DNA from: Punica granatum
Lineage: Eukaryota > Streptophyta > Magnoliopsida > Myrtales > Lythraceae
DNA: 64,000 nt
Assembly (NCBI RefSeq): GCF_007655135.1
Contig: NC_045130.1
Coordinates: 39,180,605-39,244,604 of the forward strand
Direction of reading: 5' to 3'
The notes under the pieces are model-generated. The model saw only the letters and a list, made by a program, of their open reading frames with translations, was not told the origin of the DNA and made no database searches. The translations under genes and the position numbers were made by a program. Numbering within the stretch: the first letter of the stretch is position 1; each line of letters begins with the position of its first letter. Of the stretch, positions 36,954 to 47,529 are shown one piece after another.

Positions 36954-38244
36954 GAATTTAATCACATCAAAAATCATAAACTTTCACTCAATTTTCAAAT
37001 TTAGCATAAATTCTCAATTCTAGCAGCACGTTAGACCAAATATATCGTCCGTCTCCAATTCCGTTGCGGTTTCTGATGTGATAACTAATGGCTACTGAAG
37101 TGGCTTAACAATTTTTAAGCTCTAATCGAACAACGAGAAGCAACCCTCTTGACACAATTGAATTTTCAAAAAGACCTGTATCATTTTTTTTAAAAAAAAT
37201 GGCCCGAACTATTTTAAAAAATTAAGTAAGAGTGAATAGGGGCCTGACCTGACTGAGGACTCTCTACTAGTCCTCGACCCTTGAGGCGAGGTGGCCCAAG
37301 TCCAACACCTCGCTCGTGAGGTTGAGGGCTGGTGGGGGGAGCCCCAGCAGGGTCGGCTCCCATCCCTTCTCCCCTTATTTCGAGATTGAAAAACATGGGG
37401 AGAAGGGAGGGGAGCCAACCTGACTGGGGGCTCCCCCCTTCGACCCTCAACTCCTCGAACGAGTTGGCTAGACTTGGGCTACCTCGCCTCAGAGGTTATA
37501 GCCGATTGAGGGAGCCCTAACTGGGTCGAGCCCTTTTCCCCTCTTCCCCCATTTTTTGAATAAAAAAAGGGGGAAGATGGGAGGGCTCCTCGACCCCACT
37601 AGGGGCTCCCTAACTGGCCCTCGACCCCTTGGGAGAGGTAACTGATCTCAGGCTACCTCGCCCGAGAGGTCGAGGGCCAACGGGGGAGCCCCCAGTCAGT
37701 CGGTGCCCCCCACCCTTCTTTCCTCGTTTTCTATTCGAAAAACAGGGAAAGAGGGGAGGGGCCCTTGACCAGGATAGGGGTTCCCCCGCCTTGTTGCTCT
37801 TAAGCTCAATTTGGATGCATCTTCCTCGCCTTTCACACCCTTTCGATCCTCGCTGGCGACATCCGGCTCAAGCTCTAGGTCATCGTGAGTCCTTTCCCTA
37901 CTGTACGGTAAGACAAACACTCACTCTCCTCTCATCTTCCAACCTTGACCTCGAGGAGCAAGAGACAAAAATATGGGGCCAAATTTGAAAAATGAGAAAT
38001 ACTACGGTCTTCTTAAAAAAATGAGTGTGATTACAAATCCAAGTGTTGTAGTTTGTTGAAGATTAAAAATCATTAGGCCACGTAAGCAGCCATTAGTTGT
38101 CATGTCAGAAACCGTAACGAAATTGGAAGCGGATGATATATTTGGTTTAATATGGGTAACGTGCTGCTAGATTTGGAAAATTCGAGGGTTTAGGCTAGAT
38201 TTCTGAATTGAGTGAAAGTCCATGATTTTTGACATGATTAACCT
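36954..38244. mobile_element. Mutator-like / foldback element, 9-bp TSD, GC-rich core
   Basis: The exact direct repeat GAGAAGATA (36945-36953 and 38245-38253) flanks inverted arms of about 200-250 bases that align throughout (left AATCACATCAAAAATCATAA, right inverted TAATCATGTCAAAAATCATG, and both with CTAGCAGCACGTTA and ACTAATGGCT). The middle (about 37230-37800) is GC-rich and internally repeated. No transposase. The open frames in the core shift with the repeat and are not credible proteins. Confidence 0.85.
37240..37790. repeat. three degenerate ~175-bp tandem units in the element core
   Basis: Each unit contains a CTCGACCC block, a GAGGT...ACCTCG palindrome, GGGGGAGCCC, a CTTCTCCCC tract and its near-inverse GGGGAGAAG around an A/T hinge, and a final GGGGCTCC. 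Similar landmarks recur near 37411, 37585 and 37760. Confidence 0.6.
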
Positions 38245-38334
38245 GAGAAGATATACATAACAATTTGATAAACCTGCGCATGTAATTAATGGATATATAT
38301 CAATATTTTTGTGTGTGTGTACTGTGGTATATGG

Positions 38335-38470
38335 AAGCTCAACGGACCTCGATTAATTCAGGAGGTAAAGCTCTTCCGACATGAATTTTTTATCATTCAC
38401 AAGACTTGAATTCAAGATCTTGATTAAGAGGAATAAATGCCAAATCACTCAAATCATTCATATTGATATG
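38335..38470 (-). mobile_element. diverged SINE copy (same family as 14909-15086)
   Basis: On the minus strand it shows the family order: head with GATTTGAGTGATTTGGCA, box-B-like TTGAATTCAAGTCTTGTGAA, then ATTCATGTCGGAAGAGCTTT. No TSD or poly(A) tail is recognisable, so it is old or truncated. Confidence 0.5.
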
Positions 38471-38893
38471 TAAATCAATATTTTAGTTACATATATAGAT
38501 ATATCAGCACCATTATTTTGCTTTCCGAAAACTGCAATTTTCAACCCCGCTATCCCCGAAATGTTATGGTGTTATACAATTAGAAAATAAGTGATTTCTA
38601 ATAAATCTATCTCTCTCTCTTTTTTACCTTACAAATGAGATCTATGACCTAATATAATGAAAGAGAAATTATAAATAACTAATAAAATAATACGGATAGT
38701 CCCACGTAAGTATCAAATAAGAAATCTCTAGTAACAGCTGATGACGTACGTCACTACGCTGTACCTTTTTTTATAATAAATCTCTCTTTATTTGTTAGCT
38801 AGCAATATTTGTTTCTTAATTTCTTAAAATTTGATTCTCGAGGCTTTTCAAACAATCTCAGAGTACGGAGCATTTTCAAATAGCAAAAATATC

Positions 38894-39150
38894 CGCTCTG
38901 TTTGGTTTCAGAGTCGTGGTTTAAAATTTTAAGTTTAACTTTAACTCAATACACTACACAACAAAACATACTTTTCCAAAGTCAAACTGATGGACCCCAT
39001 ATATTATTCAATATACAATCACATACACTACCCAATACACTACACAACAAAACTGGTAGAGTCCACATGCCCTACATTTTTTTTTGTCTTTTTCCATAAT
39101 CAAAATCAAAGTTACAAATTCAAAATTTTAACTCTGAAATCAAACGCACT
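38894..39150. mobile_element. MITE-like element related to 27290-27470
   Basis: The left end CTCTGTTTGGTTTCAGAGT and inverted right end GTGCGTTTGATTTCAGAGTT match each other and the ends of the element at 27290. The inner AAAATTTTAAGTTTAACTTT also pairs with the right arm. A CACTACACAACAAAAC word occurs twice inside. Confidence 0.55.
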
Positions 39151-39200
39151 GATCATGTCTTTTCACTATGACTAAGAGGGTTTATGCTCTTTCATTCAGT

Positions 39201-39496
39201 AATGCCTCTTCAACATGAGCTAGCATTATCATTCCTTCTTGATTCTGTATTAAATATACATATTAATGTTCTATGTCTAATAAAGTAATAATAATACTGA
39301 TTCTTTGCCGGTACATATTAAATATGTTCTATATCTAATAAAGTAATATTAATACTGACTCTCTGCCATTTTGAAGAGGCCTTAATGCCTCTTCAACATG
39401 AGCTAGCAGTATCATTCGTTCTTAATTCTGTATTAAATGTACATATTAATGTTCTATGTCTAATCACGTTATAATAATACTGACTCTTTGCCAGTA
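39201..39496. repeat. direct repeat of period ~183 bp with a shorter internal copy
   Basis: AATGCCTCTTCAACATGAGC begins at 39201 and again at 39384. The tail motif TTCTATGTCTAATAAAGTAA ... ACTGATTCTTTGCC occurs three times (about 39270, 39330, 39450). The junction at 39371-39395 is an inverted repeat (TTGAAGAGGC / GCCTCTTCAA). Confidence 0.7.
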
Positions 39497-40625
39497 CTAT
39501 ATATATATATATATATATATGACCTGATCAACCATTCGACCAGTTTCCAATTTTTCTTCCCGAATTATCTATATTCTCACATGAACATCACTAACACATT
39601 TTATGACTCAACGCGACTATTTCGTTCCTTTATGGTAACATATCTATATTTTTTATTTTTATTTTTTGACATAACTGATACGTGCTTCGCCTGCACTTGC
39701 AATTGGATGTCCATATTACAGATAAGTAATTTTTCCACATTTCTTTTGTGCTTTTATGCACGTGCCAATATACATACTCACTGCTTCATTCCTTAATTTT
39801 TTTTCCCTTATCATGATTTTTCTGACATTGCGATTACTAGGATATATATATATATAAGGATCCAAACAATTGAAAATTAAACAATCGTGTTTCTAGTTTG
39901 TCAGGAACGAGGAGACAGAATTCTCCTTGTGAAGCGGCTGGTCGTGATAATGATCAGTATGAAGGCCCGGCTATATGAGGCTTTGTTTTCAAGGGTTTGG
40001 AATTTCTCTTCATACCGGCCAGCAGTCAATCATCGATAATAAATACAGCAAATTAGTCGATGTTGTATATAACTAGCTAATGCATGTATAAAAATATCAT
40101 GAACATTTATTTAAGAGCTAGTTAGCTAGGTTGGTAATCATTACAATTAGCAGTTACTCTGCAATTCAACCTTGTTAAATAAGCACATAACCAATAATCA
40201 AGTTAGGAGATCATTGCGCGTAATTCAAGAGTAAAAATACAATGTGACCCCAAAAGAGGGGAAAAGGAAAAACACATGCATGAAGTCTGAAGTCATTTCT
40301 GCATGCGCAGTGGAATACATACAGAGAGAACAGTATGTTCACCTATAATACATTGTTCATTTACATGGTGAACCAATAATTGGGCACATGAAAACAAATT
40401 ATGATTAGTTTAAGTGTTATCTCCAAACCTGATGCACGACGAATGTATTAAAATGATTGACTTATATGAGGACTTTGAAGTACCCTCCACCTTATTTATT
40501 TTTATAAGAAATGGCATCTGAAACAAAAGGTTCGTGAAGATCGCCGTGAGCAATTGATCGAATAGTTAGCAAACATATTGTAGAGATTATCAAAAGAAAA
40601 TAAAAAGGCAAAGAGGGAAAGAAAC
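39497..40625. other. AT-rich intergenic region, no supported gene
   Basis: Begins with a TA run (39498-39520) and has TA repeats near 39842-39856. No coding, RNA or element signal that I can support. Confidence 0.55.
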
Positions 40626-40727
40626 TTTTTTTTTTTCCTTAGTGTACACCATGCCATCCGGCAACGGATTCCACCTAATCCAATTCGAGTTGAGATCGGC
40701 TGACTCGGTCTACTAAGGGGGTAAAAC

Positions 40728-41717
40728 TAGGGCTGATAATATTTCACACGACACGGAATTAAATGGGTTTGGGTTGGACATTTTTGATAATCGATCTAAA
40801 CGGGACCAACCTGTTTAAACACGGTTAATAAGCGTGTCTTACCGGGTTGAAACCGTGTAACCCGATTATACACGATTAAACATGTTTATTTAGACATATT
40901 TAATTGTGTTACTATAATCATATAACCTGTTAACCCGTTTATGTATTTGGATTTACCAAAATATCATTATGTAATCCTAACTTACTAAGTTCCCAACCTA
41001 ATTTCTTTTCCTTTTTTCACCCAATCCAACCCAGCACAACCGCACTTCCACTTCTTCTTCTACTTCTACTTCTCTACTACCCCCCTCAGATCTCATCTAA
41101 GATTTGATTTCCTTCTTCTCATCCATCAATGGCGAAGTTTTACTTCTTCGCTCTCATTGCTCTCCTCTCTGTGCACCTCGCATTGTCCGCAGATCCGCCT
41201 CAGATCTCGCCCTCCCTTGCTCCCAAGCTCACCGCCGACTCCACTCCCACCATCTCCCCTTCGAAGCCCACCTCTTTACTGGTTCCCGCTCCAACCAATG
41301 AGCCTCATGGTTCGATCTTATCCTCGCCGTCGCTGCTTCTCTCAGATGCGACTCCCGCCTCTTCCCCATCCACATCCCCGTCCCCTCCATCTCAATATCC
41401 GTGTTAATGTGTAAACATGTCGTGTTAGCGTGTTCGGGTAAACGAGTTAATCGAATAAAGATGTTGTGTTAATATATCCGAGTAACTAAGTTGATCGGAT
41501 AATCATGTTGTATATACGTGTACCTATTATGATACGTTTCGATAAATGAGTTTAAATGTGTCTAAACGGGTTGACACGGATATAAACGTGTCGTGTATAG
41601 GTTTCCAAAACCTGATCCGTTTAATAATCGTGTCGTGTACGGGTTATGACTTCGATGACACGAACCCGTTTAGATACGACACATATAAACACGACAAGAC
41701 ACAAATTGTCACCCCTA
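40728..41717. mobile_element. hAT-like non-autonomous element with captured gene fragment
   Basis: The exact 8-bp TSD GGTAAAAC (40720-40727 and 41718-41725) flanks ends TAGGGCTGATAAT and ...ATTGTCACCCCTA, which are inverted copies with two mismatches. The subterminal sequence is rich in CGTGT/ACACG and CCCGTTTA/TAAACGGG words in both orientations, as in many hAT elements. The middle (about 41000-41400) differs completely: a CT-rich leader and a GC-richer open frame that looks like part of a cellular gene. Confidence 0.85.
41129..41407 (+). CDS. captured secreted Pro/Ser-rich protein fragment inside the hAT-like element
   Basis: 92 codons. Residues 1-20 form a good signal peptide (KFYFFALIALLSVHLALSA) with a likely cut before DPP. 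The rest is rich in Pro, Ser, Thr and Ala with SP, AP and TP dipeptides (SPSLAP, ISPSKP, SPSTSPSPPS), like an arabinogalactan or other Hyp-rich wall protein. A CT-rich, leader-like stretch precedes the ATG. The frame stops a few codons after the sequence changes to transposon end sequence (SQYPC then stop), so I read it as exon 1 of a longer gene taken up by the element. Expression is unknown. It could still make a short secreted peptide. Confidence 0.55.
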   Translation: MAKFYFFALIALLSVHLALSADPPQISPSLAPKLTADSTPTISPSKPTSLLVPAPTNEPHGSILSSPSLLLSDATPASSPSTSPSPPSQYPC

Positions 41718-41822
41718 GGTAAAACTCTTCAAATATAAATTTTCTCCATTCACAAGACTCGAACACGAGATATTATTTAATGAAAACAAGTGCTAAATCA
41801 TTTCAACTAATTCATGTTGGTT

Positions 41823-44369
41823 TGAAGGAAAATATTTTAATCCAAGGTTCTGCTATCGCTAATTTATAATAACACGAATATATATACCCCACTTGTGTTA
41901 TATATTTCCTGTAACAGACACCAAATTGGCTTTTCTTAATATTTATTTCTGAACCACGCCTAATATTTTCTTCATGACATGTTGTCAAGATTCACGGTAT
42001 CTACAAGCTTGTGCTTCTGACGTCGTCGAAAGGCCGCAAAGTGTAATTATTTTAAGATCAATAATTCTCTCGGCCTCAGATCTAGCTATAGCCAGCCAAT
42101 CTGTTCCTAGATGAAATTGTAATTCGGATCATGCAGCAAAATTAGCCGTGAGCCTTCGTTGTATATATATGTGTATATATATATATATATATTCGCTGGA
42201 TTCGTTGTATATATTTACTCGTGAATGAAATCTGAAAATATGCTTGACCTTAATTTTTGCGTGTTTGAGCTTTGTGTGTGCATGTCCATGTACATTCGTC
42301 TCCATCGGTATTTGCTTTGAAGATAAAAATAATGATATCTTTATATTGTGAAGAAAGGGAAATACTATCACACACCCACACGCACGCACATATATTTTAT
42401 GAGGGCAGTCGAGTGACGATATATTTGTGGATAAATATATTGTGCGCCTGTCGCGTGCTTGTCATCATCAATAGATTCAAAGAATCAAGTGGGGGGTAAT
42501 TTCCTTTAATTATATTTTTAAAGTATCTCGCTATTATATACATTTGCAATGATATATAAAATAATCCTATATTTTATTGAAATAAAAATACATGCAAATA
42601 CATTTATATAATTTTCCATATTGAAGATGTGAAACTTGATCACTTAGCTAAGCACATCAATCTGTATATATCTTCTGCTCTTTTATTTTAGTAAATTAAT
42701 AGTATAATCTCAATGTACGTATTTATGCTCTTGCACATGCACTTCTAACTGGGCCAGCACCCCTCCAGATAAAATTCGATCGAGCTCAATACCTCTGGGA
42801 GAACGACAACGAACTCTCTATTGACATGTCTTAAACTAATTGATTAACCTCATGTTGGAATTTATGATAGTATATATATATGTATTTGCTCATGGAATAA
42901 TTGACTTTGTTTCTCCCTTTCCCGCGAAATGATCGAACAATTAATAACTTTATTAATAATGTCATGTGATATTACATTACATATGACGCATAAAAGAAAT
43001 TGATTAACAAAAACCCAACTCAAGAAACAGCCTTACCCTTCAAGCCAAGCAGGAATATCATGAGACATGACAAAAAGGAAACCCTAGCTATAGCTGGTAA
43101 GAAGAATCTGAAATGGCATTTGCGTTTTCATATTCCAACAACAAATATCGTAAAGCTCATTATCATCACCAAGAATCCAACAATAGCATTAACTTTTAGA
43201 TGATAATAAATAAAATTCAGACCCCTCGTATTCAAATCTAAGCCAGCATAGTCGAGAGTCGGAGGTCGAATATGCTAAAGCCATGCTCAACACTTTTGAT
43301 ATTATAAAAGCCACAGCTTTTAGAAAGATTGGTATGTATCTTACATATATCGAGTTTTGAAAAGACATAAATTAGAAGAAGTGCTCGTGTACGATGATGA
43401 ATTATTTTTTGATATTATAATTTGTGCTCTCTCTCTCTTTTTATATCTTATTATGTGCTGGAATAATGTTAAGTGTGACCTTTTCGAGGTATATATAGGG
43501 CTGCGGTTGACTTCGGTGAGATGATATATATTTATATCTATATATAATTAAATTCAATATGTGGAAGAATAAAATTGCAGGATTAATGCATCTGCTGCTT
43601 ATATTGTTATTCCTCCCGCTTTGATTCCTATACCTTGCCACCAACAAAGAAAGATTATTCTTAAATTAGGCGTATCGTGTTCTCGAGCAAGTGTCATGTC
43701 ATGCCTGCTAATCAACTCGATCAAAGGGTACGTATATATACCCATATTATAGTATTTATAAACGTGTTCTTTTAAGTTCATGCAAGATAAGGTATTATTT
43801 ATATATATGCGGGTAAATATATAGACTAATAACTTGATGATAAGTAAATTATTCATCAAAATATATATATATAAAAACTTGACAACGAGATAATAAATAT
43901 GGTCATAAAGGTAAATGTCATAATATAATAATGTTAGAAAGGAAAATCTATATCTAATAGTGTAATAAAGTGGCATAATAGTAAATATATATACAATTAG
44001 AATTAAATAAGATAAAATTAATAAATGCATATAAAATAAGAGTTTACAAATAAAATTAATAAATAAATTTAAATTTAATATATCCTCAAAATTTATAATA
44101 ATTACAAGATTATCCTCAAACTTTGTATAACACTAAATTTTTACTGAATTGGAGAAATGATAATTATAAAAATAAAAAACGCTAATCATTGCTCCTTCTC
44201 TGATAATAGTGATATATGAATTAATCATAATTTCTTAAGATAGTTGGATATAATTATTATATATTATATACTATAAAAAAAAGAAGAAAATTTCTTTATG
44301 AAAATTTTAAAATTTAATTAAAAATAATTAAATTTTGAATTAGGTAAATAAAATATTTTTTGTAGTAAA
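41823..44369. other. AT-rich intergenic region, no supported gene
   Basis: A TA run is at 42157-42190 and short CA repeats near 42371-42389. Open frames on the minus strand at 43441-44030 are AT-rich, rich in Ile/Tyr/Leu and contain no motif. The last few hundred bases are probably the body of the Helitron-like element ending at 44402. Confidence 0.5.
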
Positions 44370-44402
44370 AATTCCGTGCAACACATGGGTCAAAAAATCT
44401 AG
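44370..44402 (+). mobile_element. Helitron-like 3' end
   Basis: A short hairpin, CCGTGcaacaCATGG (one G-T pair), is followed after about ten A-rich bases by CTAG and then T. Helitron 3' ends consist of a hairpin a few bases before CTRR, with insertion before T. The 5' end was not located. Confidence 0.5.
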
Positions 44403-45751
44403 TTGCTTACAATAGATTAAAAATTCAGACTTGGAATTGTCGAGAACGTTTATGACTAGAAATCAGTTATAATTAAGGAACCTTTATGCGTGACAAATAA
44501 TAAAATGTTGTTCCTTCCTTGGCAAAAGAGAAAAGAGCTAGCGTCAAAACCATGGAACAACGAAACTTAATAAAGTTTAATAAGAGTGAGAAAAGGGTTT
44601 ATACAGTAACATCACTTTCGACTTCAAATCAAAAGATTTTAATGGGTTTAATTTCAATATGTAGAACTCTCCGTGTGTCTCTATATATATGTCTGCTTCC
44701 CTGGCTACTATCCCATTCTAGATTCATGGGTCTTGTGCATAACCGGAGAAAAGGAAAAAAAAAAAATGCAATAAGGGCAATGGATATGCTGAAACTTTCA
44801 AACTACCTCAAAATCCAAGTCATAAGCTATAAACACACAACATATAAATAGAGTACACATAAAGGCTTGTTGAATGTTACCATAAACCTTGAAATTGAAG
44901 AATGAAGATATGTCATAAGATCAAATCACTTCTATTGTAGTAAAAACATTCAACCCCGAATGCAAAATAATTTACTAGCTAGCTCCATCCACTATATTAT
45001 GCATATATATGTAACTAGCAAACAAGGCTCGGCTCAAGCTGTCGTGGTCATCGCACCCCTCATGCCTGGTATAAATTAGAGCTTCATTTCTTATTTTTTA
45101 CGTCCATTCCAAGTTTATATATCTGTTAGTACAATCTCCCAAATCCTATCAATGGAGAAATTTTCATATATTCTCTTTAATTGATTCGAACAGTGGGAAA
45201 CATCTTGCTATTTTTCATATATTCTCATCGTAAGTTTTCCTAATTTTTCTTTATTAATAATTTAAATAAAGTTAACAAAAAGCAAAATCAATTAAGACGC
45301 TGGTGATCAGAACAGTGACATTATGCTGTAATGGGAACACGCCCGTGAAAAGGGAGGCATTTACGCGTGAAAATGAAATAAAGACAAAAAAAAAAAGATG
45401 AAAAGGTTCTAAGAGAAAAAGGTTAAGAATTTGATTTGACAGAAGAGAGAGAGAGAGAAGAGAAAGAGAGATCAGTTCATTTACGGAGCCGGCTGTCAGT
45501 CAGTTAGATTGCGTCGGCTCTTCCCCTTATGCAGTATCATTATTAGATCCCTACCGCCCGACACAAATCATCCTCCTCCATATCATGTCATATATTATAC
45601 ATATATTCATAAAAATTAACGAACACGTAGATATAATTATGTTATTTCATGTGTTTTTCTTCTCGCATCCGACTTATTCATAAAATTGATAAAAATTTCC
45701 TTCATTTATAGATAATTTGGCGGAACATGGTCTAATATAAAGAACTTCTCA
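44403..45751. other. AT-rich intergenic region, no supported gene
   Basis: A 110-codon open frame (44519-44851) is Lys/Ser-rich without motif. A GA-rich stretch is at about 45440-45471. Nothing else is supported. Confidence 0.55.
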
Positions 45752-45760
45752 TATTATCTA

Positions 45761-46501
45761 GGGTAAATTACCTAAAAAAACAACATTTATACATTTTTCT
45801 AAATATAGTACGATCTTTTGAAAATAATATGAAAATGCACGACATTTGTATTTTTCCTAAATATAGCACGATTTTTGAAGAGTAGTATATAAAGATACGA
45901 CTTTTGCACTTTTTTCTTAAATATAGTACGCCATTTAGGTTTAATTATGCATTTAGCATAATCTAAATTATTTAGTCAAATTGTAACAATAACAGCTATT
46001 GTGATGCTAACGGTGTCATGTGACAAAACACGAGTGGACGAGTAGATCCTACATGATTGAACGATGAAAGCTAATATAGAGTTAACGGTGTCAGGTGCCA
46101 CTTGTTCTATCATATTGTGTCACATTGCATCATTAACTATCGGTAGCTGTTATCTTTACATTTGACGCAATAATTGATGACTTGCTAGAACTGCAGCATA
46201 ACCTGAAAGTTGTGCATTTTTAGACTATTTTTTAAAAGTAGTGATATATTTACGAAAAAGTGCAAATGTTTGTCTTTATATATTACTCTCCAAAAGTCGT
46301 ATTACATTTTTAAAAAAATACAAATGTTGTGCATTTTTATGCTATTTTCTAAATGTCATGCTATATTTAAAAAAATTGCAAATGCACGTTTTTTTAGATA
46401 ATTAAGCATATTATCTATCGCATCGTGCCTTTCTGTGCTATTTTTTTTCATGCTCTATTTAAAAAAATTGCAAATGCCATGTTTTTTTAGGTAATTAAGC
46501 C
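45761..46501. mobile_element. Mutator-like element, 9-bp TSD, with duplicated right end
   Basis: The exact direct repeat TATTATCTA (45752-45760 and 46502-46510) flanks ends GGGTAAATTACCTAAAAAAA and, inverted, GGCTTAATTACCTAAAAAAA. The arms contain tandem subunits (TTTCTAAATATAGTACGA and similar, three to four times per side). The right terminus, including its flanking TSD, occurs twice: TATTATCTATCG at 46409-46420 and 46502-46513. No coding content. Confidence 0.8.
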
Positions 46502-46525
46502 TATTATCTATCGAGTGCGTGATAA

Positions 46526-46561
<36 letters not shown>

Positions 46562-46889
46562 TCCTTTTTTACGATAAAATAACTGAAATAGATGCTTTCA
46601 CACCACCGTTTTATTGACGCTTATTCTCTTTAAAATATGTCCAGACTTCGAGTTTTGTGAAAGGAGAAAATCCATGCTGTGAGAGTTTTCTCCCTTTAGT
46701 AGGTTGACCGAGCTCGAATTGGATTAATTGGGACTTGTTGAACTTTCGAATATCATAATGCACGCAAAGAAAAAAAGAAAAAAAACCTTTTGCATCGCCA
46801 TTATTGAGAATCTCATTTAATAAGTATGGGGGGAAATAAAAGAAGAAGGGAAGGAGCACGGTACTCATTTTTTTCAATTTCATGAGAAG

Positions 46890-47020
46890 TTCAATAAGCC
46901 CCAATTAATTTAGATTCAAATCAAGTTGATTTATTTATGGATAAAATCTTTTTTTTCAATTGAAAATGAATTTTTTTTATGCATAAGATTCGAATTCAAG
47001 ACGTTACTCTTAAACTAACA
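46890..47020 (-). mobile_element. very diverged SINE-like fragment
   Basis: Shares the family words on the minus strand: box-B-like TTGAATTCGAATCTTATGCA and the following ATTCATTTTC...GATTTTATCC. Too degenerate to set borders. Confidence 0.35.
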
Positions 47021-47529
47021 AGTTTTGCATTCGAATTTTATTGTCAGGGAGCATAGGTACATTGAATTACTTTTATAATCGGGGAACAAAGAAAAGGTAA
47101 GGTAGAAGGGAATTTCAAAAGAACATATCTAGCAAGTTAAGTTGGTAGGTGTAGTTGCTCTGTTTCCGTTTCCAGCGAAACAGTACATATTAGATACATA
47201 GGCGCCCTCAATCTTTGATCTTTGACCTTTGAACTGAAACTGCTGTGCTTCTTCCATCCATCCCTTTGATGAATTAACGGATTGACGAATTGAATCCTCC
47301 CCAATATGTAGCCATAAACCTAGCATTGTATTAATATAACTGTACATTTTTTGAATCAATAGAAAAAAAAATAATTAAAAAAAACCACCAAGATATACCC
47401 ACAAAAAAAATAAAAAAAAATAAAAAAGAGAGTTAGAGTATCCAATCTGTTGGCTCAAACTGGTGGTGAATAATCGCCGTCTGAGTTCGAGCAGTTTTGG
47501 TTGATTTCAGCCATAAGCGGCTTCCCTTC
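47021..47529. other. 3' flank of the MATE gene
   Basis: AT-rich with A runs at about 47366-47426. No feature beyond a likely 3' UTR adjoining the MATE stop codon. Confidence 0.5.

Larger units (their letters stand above)
40626..41822 (-). mobile_element. SINE copy split by a hAT-like element
   Basis: On the minus strand the SINE head starts near 41822 (AACATGAATTAGTTGAAATG), has box B GTGTTCGAGTCT near 41760, runs to the GTTTTACC word at 41725, is interrupted by the element 40728-41717, and resumes at 40727 to finish in a poly(A) run (plus-strand T run 40626-40636). Removing the insertion restores the order seen in the intact copy at 14909-15086. Confidence 0.7.

Noticed and set aside
37214..37988. 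Several Pro/Gly/Arg-rich open frames in a GC-rich block
   Set aside because: They follow the tandem GC-rich units of a foldback element and occur in several frames and both strands, as expected of low-stop repeat DNA.
39201..39496. CRISPR-like array
   Set aside because: Repeats are far too long and irregular, and the window is plant nuclear DNA.
43441..44030. Overlapping Ile/Tyr-rich minus-strand open frames
   Set aside because: Composition is that of AT-rich DNA; no motif, and the area is probably the body of a Helitron-like element.
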